Source: Planctomycetota bacterium (GTDB lineage: Bacteria > Planctomycetota > Phycisphaerae > UBA1845). From it: DNA of 17,044 bases. A model generated the notes under the pieces. That model saw only the letters and a program-made list of their open reading frames with translations, was not told the DNA's origin and did no database searches. Both the position numbers and the translations under genes were made by a program. Within the stretch, counting starts at the first letter, position 1. Every line of letters starts with the position of its first letter. Below, piece by piece: positions 8,478 to 15,256 of the stretch. The stretch spans positions 1-17,044 of the forward strand of contig JADFRO010000021.1 in NCBI GenBank assembly GCA_022561255.1, given 5' to 3'.

Positions 8478-10274
8478 CTAATCGCTATCGTTATCCGTCT
8501 TTGGACCCGCGCTTCCGGATGCATCGTTCGACGGTCGGTCAGAGTCCTTCGACGCTCCGGAGGTCTCGCCCCGGACCGAGCGCTGCAGATTGGAAAAATA
8601 GGCTTTGACCGCCTTGTGATACTGTCGTGGAATGCGATCGCGGTGAATCAGATCGCTCGCCTCGCGTTCAGCAGCCGTAATCGTCTCGCCCAGCGCCGGC
8701 GACACGCCACCTTTGACCTGCTCCCCGTCGATGAGAAATTGTCCGATGATCGCGCCCTTGCCCGTCTGCACCTTCGTGCGCCGGGTTCGGAAGCCGACGG
8801 ATGTCTGCTGCTCCTGCGCAAGCCCTCCGCGTCCTTGACCGAGGCGCCCCATACCGCTGCCCGAGCCGCCGCATCGTCCGCAGGACTGACCGCCCTGTCG
8901 TCCGCTACCCTTTCACCCAGGGCAGGGCTTGTCGATCGTATCGCGGGCTTCGCCGAGTGATGCCATCGCCGCATCGAGCTGGTTCATCTCCTGTTCGAGT
9001 TGTTCCAGCTCGCTGAGCTGTTCGCCCGCGATCGCCAGCCCAGCCATCGCCTCGCCCATCTGACCGGGGTTCTCGGCGAGAGCGCCTTTCTTCATGCCTG
9101 CGGCGAGCTTCTTAGCCAGCGCTCCAGCCTGCTGACGTTTTTGAAGCTGCTTGACCATTTGCTCGATCTTCTTTTGACTCAGTCCGCTTTTTTCGAGCAT
9201 CTTTTTGAGTTGATCCACGTCCTTCTTGCTGAGTCGCTCGAGCATGCGCTCGACGTCTTCCTTCTTGATTCCTGCCTGCTGGAGTTTCTGCGCCAGCTTT
9301 TCGTCGACAGCCAGCTTCTCCAACTGCTTGGCCAGCGCCGCGAGCTGTTTGCTCATCTTGGCGACCATCTCTCGATCGTCGTCCGATTTCAGCGTGGCTA
9401 GCTGTTCCTGCAACGCCTTGAGCTCTTCGTTGGCCGTCTTGAAGTCGCCCTTCGCCAGTGCCTGCGCCAGTTTCCGGGTTGGACCGTCCGATGGTTTGGG
9501 AATCCTTAGACCCCGCAACATCTTTCGCATCTGAGGCACGGTGTCGTAGTTCGCCGCCGCGCGCTTTTGTCTGATCGCGTCTTCGAGCTTGTCGATCTTC
9601 TTGATCGCCTCGTGCCGAATGTCGTCGGAGCGTTTAAGGTCTCCGCCGGCGCCGCCGTCTAGATTTTCGAGTTGGTCGGAGAATTCTTCAATCGCGGGCA
9701 TCGTTTCCACGAGCTTGCGAACCACATCCATCTGTCGTTTGACGGCGACGTAGGTTTGCTGACGATCCGCTACGACACCCAATTCGCTCGCCTCGCCTGA
9801 TGAAAGAAGCCCCGGCGTGATCAGCAGAACGCCCGCAACGAGAAAAATCGAAGCGAGGGACCAGCCAAGCCCTCGTGGAACGGTCAAGCGAATGTGGCGG
9901 TGCGCGGTGATCGATGCGCTGACTCGTTCGGCGTCCGCGACGACCGCGCGGGCGAACGCATCGCTGTCACCACGGCAGAACCAGCCGCTGCTAAGCCGCT
10001 CTCGCAGACCGGCGGCTTCGTCCAGTGCAGCCGCTGCGGCTGGGGCGTCTTCGCGTTTGACAACGAGCCACACCGTTGAGGCGATCACCGCACCGGCAAG
10101 CATTGCGCCGCCGATACCCAGAAGCGGAACCGGTGCGTCGTAAAGGCGTTGAATCAAGACGACAAAGGCAAACGACGTGGCTGCGATCGCGATGGCCCAG
10201 CAGGTTGTGCCCAGCCAGCGGTTAAGCCAGAGCCGCCGCTTCGCCGCGTCAATCTGCCGCTCAAGTTGGGTCAT
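8478..10274 (-). CDS. membrane coiled-coil protein with CXXCXGXG pair; candidate selenoprotein (in-frame TGA at codon 454)
   Basis: I annotate one 598-codon frame that contains a single TGA at codon 454. A conventional reading gives a 453-aa protein ending at 8913 and a leftover open frame to 8478. The N-terminus carries membrane helices at about 21-41, 51-72 and 135-155. Residues about 195-440 are Lys/Glu/Leu/Gln-rich coiled coil. The sequence CPG-TGA-KGSG (451-458) has the exact spacing of a DnaJ-type CXXCXGXG motif with the stop at the second Cys. An intact CGRCGGSG follows at 465-472, then a Gly-rich linker and a conserved-looking C-terminal block (TGKGAIIGQFLIDGEQ … DRIPRQYHKAVKAYFSNL). 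ATG 475 lacks a Shine-Dalgarno, so separate translation of the tail is unlikely. TGA is a normal stop in other genes here, which argues against code reassignment. It is the first gene of the operon. Options are selenocysteine insertion, a recent nonsense mutation, or a base error. Confidence 0.8.
8871..8908 (-). promoter_or_regulatory. candidate bacterial SECIS hairpin just after the in-frame TGA
   Basis: Numbering the U of UGA as 1 (8915), bases 19-24 (CAGGGC) pair with 30-35 (GUCCUG), with one G·U. They close a five-base loop, GGUCA (8891-8887). Below it A18 is bulged and C16-G17 pair with C36-G37. Bases 14-15 and 38-39 can form tandem G·A pairs, and 12-13 pair with 40-41. A weaker base follows out to 8-45. 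Bacterial SECIS elements lie just 3' of the UGA inside the coding region. They have a short apical loop with G at its first positions, as in the GGUC of E. coli fdhF with its bulged U. Loop position, loop sequence and bulge all fit here. The GC-rich DNA makes chance hairpins possible. Confidence 0.5.
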
Positions 10275-10324
10275 CGTGCAGCCCGCCGGGTTCCACGGTT
10301 CGCTGATCGCCTAACATCACCCCT

Positions 10325-10353
10325 ATTCTATCCGGCCCGACCGGGTCGGACAA
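10325..10353 (-). promoter_or_regulatory. predicted sigma70-type promoter of the MoxR/vWA operon
   Basis: On the minus strand TTGTCC (10353-10348) and TAGAAT (10330-10325) are separated by exactly 17 bp, giving a moderate -35 and a good -10. The predicted start is about 10318, leaving a leader of roughly 45 nt before the coiled-coil gene's ATG. The rest of the intergenic region (10275-10540) shows no convincing gene and no clear terminator for the kinase gene. Confidence 0.55.
10331..10350. repeat. imperfect palindrome inside the promoter spacer
   Basis: Eight-base arms TCCGGCCC and GGGTCGGA, paired with one G·T, flank a GACC centre. The palindrome fills the interval between the -35 and -10 elements of the predicted operon promoter. 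It could be an operator for a dimeric regulator that binds the spacer. It lacks a following T-run on either strand, so it is not an intrinsic terminator. Confidence 0.5.
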
Positions 10354-10540
10354 ATCCGGGCACGACAAGCGCGTGGGATTTTCTACGATCGTCAAGGACC
10401 GCAGGATCGTTGAGATTTGCGTGGAAAAATCGATTCGCCCGACGGGACCGGTTTCAGACGCGCCCACGACCCATCGTTATTTCGTCAACACGAGTACCCA
10501 AGGGTTCCATTTGGAGGCTACTAGGTGTGCGATGCGTGAA

Positions 10541-12007
10541 TTAGAGGCTAAGAGCGCCGGTGAACAGACAGCCGGGCGAAGAACCGTTCAGCAAAGTCGC
10601 TGCGTGGCCCGACTGCGCGTTGTACTTCTTGATCGTCTCACGAACGGCGGTCTCTGCACGGTCGCCGCCTTTCATGAGCACCGCCACAATACCACCGCCG
10701 CCGCGCCCGGTGACCTTGGCCCCGTAGATGTCGGCCGCGACCCCTTGTTTGCGTATGAGGTTGAGCATTAAGTCCGTTTCGACGCTTCCCAACCCGCAGC
10801 GCTGCCCGTAGCTCCAGTGCGAGGCGTACATCAATTCACCGGCTTCGGCGATCGCACGATCATCGCCTGAGCGAATCGCACGGGAGATGCACTCCACGAA
10901 CTGACACGATCGAGAGTGTTCGTAAATGTGATGTTCCGTACGCGATCGGATCTTGTACACCATGTTCGGGTCGACGCGCGTGAGTGGATCGGAGGTCTCG
11001 CCGAATCGGTCCAGAAACTCCTGACCTTTGAATTTGGTCGGAATTCGGTCCCGAAACCGCTCGACATAGTCGGTGATCGACAAACGCGAGAGGTAACCGT
11101 CCCATTGAATGTGGTTCAGCTCGTCGTGGCGTATGATTCGATCGATCAGGAGGCGACCCATGAAAGTAGCTACTCGAACGTCGGCGTATTTGGCTGCGGA
11201 ATCCTTGCGGACCGCGCCACAGTCTACGCCGATGAGCAGCAGATTGTCTGGGAGAGCGAGAGAACCCGCCGGGTTGCACGGGTCACAGCGTACTTGGTTG
11301 AGCGATTGCGGCGTACCGACAAGTGAACAAACGGCATCTGCAACGCCGACCGGAAGACCCAGCCATGCGTTTTCCATCTGCTGACACACCTGCGCGGCTT
11401 CACGAGCGTCCAACGGAACGTCCAACGCACCAGCGGCCGCGACGAGCGTTGCCGCTGATAGGGCTGCAGCGCCGCCGGCGACGGGCGTCAAATCGGCCGT
11501 AAGTGCATATGCGATCGAAAGTCCGCCGGAAAACGACGGCAGCAGTCCCGCGCGGACGGCTTCCAGCAGCGCACCCAGAACGCATCGCCCCGAGCGCGAC
11601 GAGTCACCAGCCGGCAACGCAAGTCCGTTCTCCGGGTCGATGACTTTTCCGGTTTCCGGGAACAGCTTGGAGAGGGCGATCTCTGTCGGCATGTCACCGT
11701 TTTCGCCGGGAGCCGATGAGCAGGTGATCGAGAGCACTTCGTCTGCGCGTCGTTGGACCGCAACACAGGCGTGTTGGCCCAGAGGAACGTTTAGCACGAG
11801 TGCTCCGGTGTACTCCGCCAGCCCGCCCATCACGTCGAGCCTTCCCGGTGCGACGGCCACGAACCGTGCGACGTCGCCGCGAAGGGTTGCGGTGACGTCG
11901 TCGAGAAGTGGTGACTGAGGCCGATCCGCAGGGGGAGACGCTTGCGTGCGGAGGACCGAGGCCGCTCCGCTCGAACGCCGTAACGTCGTGTCTTGTTTCA
12001 GCGCCAT
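10541..12007 (-). CDS. GHMP kinase, L-arabinokinase/galactokinase-like
   Basis: I use the ATG at 12007 (488 aa). The frame is open to 12091, but that would overlap the upstream gene. GHMP motif 1 is APGRLDVMGGLAEYTG at 53-68. The DVMGG version is characteristic of L-arabinokinase-like proteins rather than the GEHTDY of true galactokinases. The catalytic-Asp region is GVADAVCSLVG (about 221-231, D224). Motif 3 is GAKVTGRGGGGIVAVL at 429-444. MYASHWSYGQRCGLGS (393-408) also resembles arabinokinases. Motif 2, the phosphate loop normally rich in Ser (GLSSSAA), reads VAGGAAALSAA at 176-186. Expected role: ATP-dependent phosphorylation of a sugar at C1, cytoplasmic; the substrate cannot be told from sequence. 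It follows the DUF151 gene by 25 nt, probably as one transcript. Confidence 0.85.
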   Translation of the reverse strand: MALKQDTTLRRSSGAASVLRTQASPPADRPQSPLLDDVTATLRGDVARFVAVAPGRLDVMGGLAEYTGALVLNVPLGQHACVAVQRRADEVLSITCSSAPGENGDMPTEIALSKLFPETGKVIDPENGLALPAGDSSRSGRCVLGALLEAVRAGLLPSFSGGLSIAYALTADLTPVAGGAAALSAATLVAAAGALDVPLDAREAAQVCQQMENAWLGLPVGVADAVCSLVGTPQSLNQVRCDPCNPAGSLALPDNLLLIGVDCGAVRKDSAAKYADVRVATFMGRLLIDRIIRHDELNHIQWDGYLSRLSITDYVERFRDRIPTKFKGQEFLDRFGETSDPLTRVDPNMVYKIRSRTEHHIYEHSRSCQFVECISRAIRSGDDRAIAEAGELMYASHWSYGQRCGLGSVETDLMLNLIRKQGVAADIYGAKVTGRGGGGIVAVLMKGGDRAETAVRETIKKYNAQSGHAATLLNGSSPGCLFTGALSL

Positions 12008-12032
12008 TCGATTAAGTCCACCGCTTACAGTT

Positions 12033-12431
12033 TTAGCAGACTTCGTTAAGAACAGATTCGGCCACGTAAATGGGAACCTCCGTCCCCGCACCGACGGCGA
12101 TCGCGTCCGAAGGTCTTGAGTCGACTTCCACCAACTCGCCGTTGCGCCGCAGGACGAGTTTCGCGAAGAAAGTCGAATCGCGCAGTTCGCTGATCACCAC
12201 TTGTTCAAGCTGGCAGCCCAGATGATCGATCATCTGTTCAATCAGATCATGCGTCAACGGACGCTGAGCAGTAATACCTTTGGTGCGGCGATCGATCGCG
12301 TAAGCTTCGTGAAGTCCAATGAGGATCGGAAACGCCCGGTCGCCATCGACTTCGCGAAGAACGATCATCGACATCTTCTCATCGTCTGAGTCGACGATAA
12401 CGATTCGTGCCAGACTCATTCTAACGAGCAT
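12033..12431 (-). CDS. bifunctional nuclease domain (BFN, DUF151) protein
   Basis: The product is 132 aa from the ATG at 12431. The frame opens at a TTG at 12449, but MLVRMSLARIVI fits the usual BFN start (M-x-V-x-M-x-L-x-R-I-I). Family motifs are IVLREVDGDRAFPILIG (26-42 region), AYAIDRRTKGI, QRPLTHDLIEQMI and VDSRPSDAIAVG near the C-terminus, so this is a complete single-domain member. Members have been reported to have DNase/RNase activity, and their physiological role in bacteria is unclear. No membrane segment is present. It is the first gene of a predicted two-gene unit with the GHMP kinase, behind the promoter at 12486-12459. Confidence 0.92.
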   Translation of the reverse strand: MLVRMSLARIVIVDSDDEKMSMIVLREVDGDRAFPILIGLHEAYAIDRRTKGITAQRPLTHDLIEQMIDHLGCQLEQVVISELRDSTFFAKLVLRRNGELVEVDSRPSDAIAVGAGTEVPIYVAESVLNEVC

Positions 12432-12458
12432 GCCGAGCCATTCCGCCAACGAAACGCC

Positions 12459-12486
12459 AACGTATCGATGCGTCCGTGAATGTCAA
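12459..12486 (-). promoter_or_regulatory. predicted promoter of the DUF151-kinase unit
   Basis: The minus strand carries a perfect TTGACA (12486-12481), a 16-bp spacer and TACGTT (12464-12459). The -35 is consensus and the -10 is weak. It lies directly downstream of the panB terminator and about 20 nt before the DUF151 start region, where a promoter is needed. Confidence 0.55.
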
Positions 12487-12510
12487 GACGAACGCAAGCC
12501 TGCTGCGGGC

Positions 12511-12543
12511 AAAAAAACGAGCGCACCAGAATTCAGGCGCGCC
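12511..12543 (-). terminator. intrinsic terminator of panB
   Basis: The minus strand reads an 8-bp stem GGCGCGCC / GGTGCGCT with two G·U pairs, an 8-nt loop that contains the panB TGA stop codon, two bases, and then seven Ts (12517-12511). It is a textbook rho-independent terminator, unusual only in that the 5' arm is the last codons of panB. Confidence 0.85.
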
Positions 12544-13426
12544 GCCCTGTCTCCCCTCGTTCGTTCGACCTCCCTGTCGACAACATCCGACGAAGTTGCG
12601 CCAACTCCGTGGAATCCATGGCAATGCTGTTTTCCGCTGCGGGAAACGCCCCCTCCGATACATCCTTCGCGAACGATCGGAATGCATTGACCAACGGATC
12701 ATGCAACTGAGCGTATTGTTTGACGGACCGAGGCGGATGTCCACCCCCATAGCCGACCATGTCGTGCAAAACGAGAACCTGCCCGTCACAATCGGGCCCC
12801 GAAACGATTCCGATGACCGGAAGCTCCGTCGATTCGGTGATGATCGCCGCCACCTCCGAGGGGACAGCCTCCAGAAGTAGTGCTATCGCGCCCGCCTTCT
12901 CCATCATATGGGCATCCTCGATGATGGCGGCGGCGGCCGAAGCCGTCTTACCCTGGATCCGATACCCACCGACGCTCTGAATCGACTGCGGCTTAAGCCC
13001 GAGGTGGGCCATCACCGGAATGGTCGCCGACGACATCGCCTCGACGATCTTCACCAAGCGGCGATCGACCTCTACCTTAACGCAATCGCAGCCCGCCCGG
13101 GACATAAACTGCCCGGCGTTGCGAATCGCCTCCTCCGCGCAAACCTGATAGCTCAGATACGGCATGTCCCCGACGAGATACACAGACGGCGCGCCGCGGC
13201 GCACCGCTTCGGCGATGGTGACCATGTGCTCGAGCGTTACCGGAAGCGTGGTCGAATGCCCCAAACACACCTCCGCGTACGTGTCGCCCACCAGCAGGGA
13301 GTCGATCTCCGCCTCCTGCATCAATTTGGCGGTCGTATAGTCGTAGCACGTCAGCATCGATATTTTTCGACGCTCGCGCTTTGCCGCTCGCAGTGTGCCG
13401 ATCGTGATTTTGTCGGAACCGCCCAT
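12533..13426 (-). CDS. panB: 3-methyl-2-oxobutanoate hydroxymethyltransferase (ketopantoate synthesis)
   Basis: This is EC 2.1.2.11. It transfers the one-carbon unit of 5,10-methylene-tetrahydrofolate to 2-oxoisovalerate, giving ketopantoate for pantothenate and CoA synthesis in the cytoplasm. The product is 297 aa. The family residues are all in place: metal-binding D48 in LLVGDTYAEV and D87 in YLVGDMPYLSY; substrate-binding K117; the signature HLGLKPQSIQSVGGYRIQGK (141-160); the catalytic base E186 in LLLEAVP; and GPDCDGQVLVLHDM at 210-223. It is about 20-30 residues longer than usual at the C-terminus, in a polar Arg-rich tail. No Shine-Dalgarno precedes the ATG at 13426, which fits the near-leaderless promoter placed just upstream. 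It is a monocistronic unit by its own promoter and terminator; panC and panD are not nearby. Confidence 0.97.
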   Translation of the reverse strand: MGGSDKITIGTLRAAKRERRKISMLTCYDYTTAKLMQEAEIDSLLVGDTYAEVCLGHSTTLPVTLEHMVTIAEAVRRGAPSVYLVGDMPYLSYQVCAEEAIRNAGQFMSRAGCDCVKVEVDRRLVKIVEAMSSATIPVMAHLGLKPQSIQSVGGYRIQGKTASAAAAIIEDAHMMEKAGAIALLLEAVPSEVAAIITESTELPVIGIVSGPDCDGQVLVLHDMVGYGGGHPPRSVKQYAQLHDPLVNAFRSFAKDVSEGAFPAAENSIAMDSTELAQLRRMLSTGRSNERGETGRRA

Positions 13427-13435
13427 GGCTCATAG

Positions 13436-13463
13436 AGGATAGCATTTCACAACCGTCTGACAA
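13436..13463 (-). promoter_or_regulatory. predicted extended -10 promoter of panB
   Basis: On the minus strand TTGTCA (13463-13458), a 16-bp spacer ending TGC, and TATCCT (13441-13436) form a -35 plus extended -10 promoter. With a start 6-7 nt after the -10, the mRNA would begin only about 3 nt before the panB ATG. The rest of the 125-bp gap up to paaD shows nothing else that I can support. Confidence 0.5.
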
Positions 13464-13551
13464 GCGGCCGGGAATGCCTCTCCTGACGCAATGTGCTACG
13501 CTGGCGGCCGCAAGGCGGGGGGTTGAGCCTGGACGCCCGGTGAAATCCCGA

Positions 13552-14109
13552 TCACACGGACTTGAAATGCTCGAAGGACTGCAAGCATGCGCGGCAGTAG
13601 TGAATCGAGCGGCACAGTGTCGGGCCGAAGATCGACTCCAAGTCGGTCTCGGTCGATTTGCAGAACGGACACTCGACCTTTTCGAGTGTATCCACCCCGT
13701 TCACGCAGCAGTCGCGCGGTGGTGCCAGCCCAAACTCCGTAAGTTTCTTGCGACCCACATCGCTAATCCGGTCGGTCGACCACGGTGGATCGTAGACAAC
13801 GTTGACGATGACGTCGCGCTCTCGTGTGGATAGGACCGCCTCGCGAATCTCACGGCGGATCAGGTCAATGGCGGGACAGCCGGCGAAAGTGGGCGTTAAA
13901 TCGACCACGGCGCGATCTCCGTCGATGCGTACGTCGGCGATCATGCCCATCTCAACAACGCTGATGACCGGAATCTCCGGGTCGGTAACGCTTTGCAATA
14001 CATTCCAAATGTCTTTAACGCGCTTCGATCGGCCTACCTTCTCAGACGCCGGCGCCTCACGTGTTGGCTTGGAGTTCTGCGTTTGCGCGCTCACCATGAC
14101 CTCTACCAT
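13552..14109 (-). CDS. paaD: 1,2-phenylacetyl-CoA epoxidase subunit PaaD (MIP18/DUF59 plus Zn ribbon)
   Basis: The product is 185 aa. A MIP18-type domain spans about 30-110: DPEIPVISVVEMGMI at 43-57 and TPTFAGCPAIDLI with the family's conserved Cys. A C-terminal region with DPPWSTDRIS and a four-cysteine zinc ribbon follows, CPFC … C … CRAC and ending in FEHFK. This is the PaaD/PaaJ architecture; the protein is thought to help Fe/metal-centre assembly of the PaaABC oxygenase rather than catalyse. The start is uncertain. The ATG at 14109 overlaps the paaC stop by 7 nt without a ribosome site. An ATG at 14097 or GTG at 14094, just after AGAGG, would remove 4 or 5 residues. It is the last gene of the paa operon. 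Confidence 0.93.
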   Translation of the reverse strand: MVEVMVSAQTQNSKPTREAPASEKVGRSKRVKDIWNVLQSVTDPEIPVISVVEMGMIADVRIDGDRAVVDLTPTFAGCPAIDLIRREIREAVLSTRERDVIVNVVYDPPWSTDRISDVGRKKLTEFGLAPPRDCCVNGVDTLEKVECPFCKSTETDLESIFGPTLCRSIHYCRACLQSFEHFKSV

Positions 14110-14888
14110 TTCGCAGCGGGATCGATGCTGTAGACCATTTGCATTTGATTGAGCAATTCCGCCAGTTCGGGGGGATGTTTCCCGACGCGTCCGCCAAAAA
14201 CGGGCCTGGCGGAATCGGGGACTTCCAAGCCTGCGTCGTCAAGAACGGGCGCTACGGCTGATTCCCATTGCTTTTGCAACTCCTCCTCACGTGTGCAAAC
14301 GCCCGCCTGAGCGAGCGTTTCGTCGAATTCCGTCGGCTCGAACAAGCCCAGCGCGTGCGGATACGCCCGGTCCAGTGCAGCCTGCATCTTCGCGTGACTT
14401 TCCGTGGTGGCGTTTCCAAGTCGAAGCACCCACGTGCGCCCGTGCATCATGTGGTATTTCTCCTCGCCCCGTAGCTTCGTTGTGAGTTGGGCCAGCGGAA
14501 CGAGCGAGCTTTCCGCGAGAGCGGTGAGGCGAACCTGCTCGGCTGCGTCGTACAAGAACTGGCGGATGAGGCTGAAACCCCAATCGCCCTTCGGAAGGCA
14601 GACGAGCGAAGCGCATCGATACTCGCGCGGTTTTCGCCCGAACGCCAACGTGTCGGGATCGCGTTCGCCCAGGGCGTGCAGTATCTCGTAATAGGCCTGC
14701 GCATGACCCATTTCGTCCTGGGCCATCGAGGAAAAGGCGATGTCCGCCTCGAGAATCGGAGCGTGTCCCGTCCACTCGGAGTTGCGGTGCCCGATGATCA
14801 GCTCGTCGTCGGCCATTCGGTAGAGCAAATGGACGACAGCCTCGCGGGTGGCGCCCGTTAGCGCGTCGAGCGTTTCGATTTTATCCAT
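14103..14888 (-). CDS. paaC: 1,2-phenylacetyl-CoA epoxidase, structural subunit PaaC
   Basis: The product is 261 aa, normal for PaaC. It has a ferritin-like four-helix fold. Recognisable blocks are LYRMADDELIIGHRNSEWTGHAPILEADIAFSSMAQDEMGHA (split here: helix 1 about 22-33, AQDEMGHAQAYYEIL about 56-70), KLRGEEKYHMMHG at about 138-150, and a C-terminal helix ending in DPAAKW. PaaC is paralogous to PaaA but acts as a structural partner in the PaaA-PaaC core of the epoxidase, which converts phenylacetyl-CoA to the ring-1,2-epoxide. The start ATG overlaps the paaB stop by 8 nt, and the stop overlaps paaD. Confidence 0.95.
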   Translation of the reverse strand: MDKIETLDALTGATREAVVHLLYRMADDELIIGHRNSEWTGHAPILEADIAFSSMAQDEMGHAQAYYEILHALGERDPDTLAFGRKPREYRCASLVCLPKGDWGFSLIRQFLYDAAEQVRLTALAESSLVPLAQLTTKLRGEEKYHMMHGRTWVLRLGNATTESHAKMQAALDRAYPHALGLFEPTEFDETLAQAGVCTREEELQKQWESAVAPVLDDAGLEVPDSARPVFGGRVGKHPPELAELLNQMQMVYSIDPAAKW

Positions 14889-15189
14889 CGTCCGCCGTCC
14901 CCCCGTCGGTTGCGCGTACCGTCTTGGGCGTCTGGTAGCCCCAGGACTCGCGATAGCTCTTGTCGGTCCCGCGAATGAAAATGTCGTCGTTCTCGTACGC
15001 CGTCGCGTGAATCGCTTCGTGCGGAACGACCCAGATGTTCACGCACGCCTGCCGCCGGCAGTATTGCTCCTTTCCAAGTATCAACGCCATGTCCGCGTCC
15101 GGGGCGTGTATCGACCCGACGTGCATGTGCGGCTCGCCCCGCGCCTGCTGATGAAAAACTTCGTAAACGGGCCATTGCGTGTCGGTCAT
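14881..15189 (-). CDS. paaB: 1,2-phenylacetyl-CoA epoxidase subunit PaaB
   Basis: The product is 102 aa, close to the usual 90-100. It starts with TQWPVYEVFHQQARGEPHMHVGSIHAPDADMAL, the well-conserved PaaB pattern. RQACVNIWVVPHEAI (about 46-60) and a C-terminal DKSYRESWGYQTPKTVR follow. PaaB is a small bridging subunit that holds the PaaAC dimers together. It begins 67 nt after the paaA stop, with its own strong GGGGAG ribosome site 7 nt before the ATG. The short gap shows no promoter or terminator. Confidence 0.95.
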   Translation of the reverse strand: MTDTQWPVYEVFHQQARGEPHMHVGSIHAPDADMALILGKEQYCRRQACVNIWVVPHEAIHATAYENDDIFIRGTDKSYRESWGYQTPKTVRATDGGTADDG

Positions 15190-15256
15190 GAAACCACTCC
15201 CCTACTCGCGGCTGCGAGACTTTCGCATACCTACGAACCCACAGGTCGTCGCGCGG

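Noticed and set aside
8478..8852. A separate 124-aa gene starting at the ATG at 8852
   Set aside because: It is in the same frame as the 453-codon gene, has no ribosome site before its ATG, and the 20 codons between the TGA and this ATG carry a motif (CGRCGGSG) that belongs to the protein. I treat it as the tail of one gene.
8850..8915. Genome-wide reassignment of UGA to an amino acid
   Set aside because: Several well-supported genes in the window end at TGA with correct C-termini or overlaps (panB, paaD, the NHL gene, the BatA-like gene), so UGA works as a stop here.
10261..10467. Small minus-strand ORF of 68 codons between the kinase and the coiled-coil gene
   Set aside because: It covers the predicted promoter and palindrome, has no recognisable protein features and ends inside the next gene.
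12034..12091. Longer start for the GHMP kinase at 12091
   Set aside because: It would overlap the conserved C-terminus of the DUF151 gene; the ATG at 12007 gives normal spacing and a natural protein start.
13470..13530. GC-rich hairpin between paaD and panB as a terminator for the paa operon
   Set aside because: The possible stem is short (about 4 bp) and no T-run follows on the minus strand.
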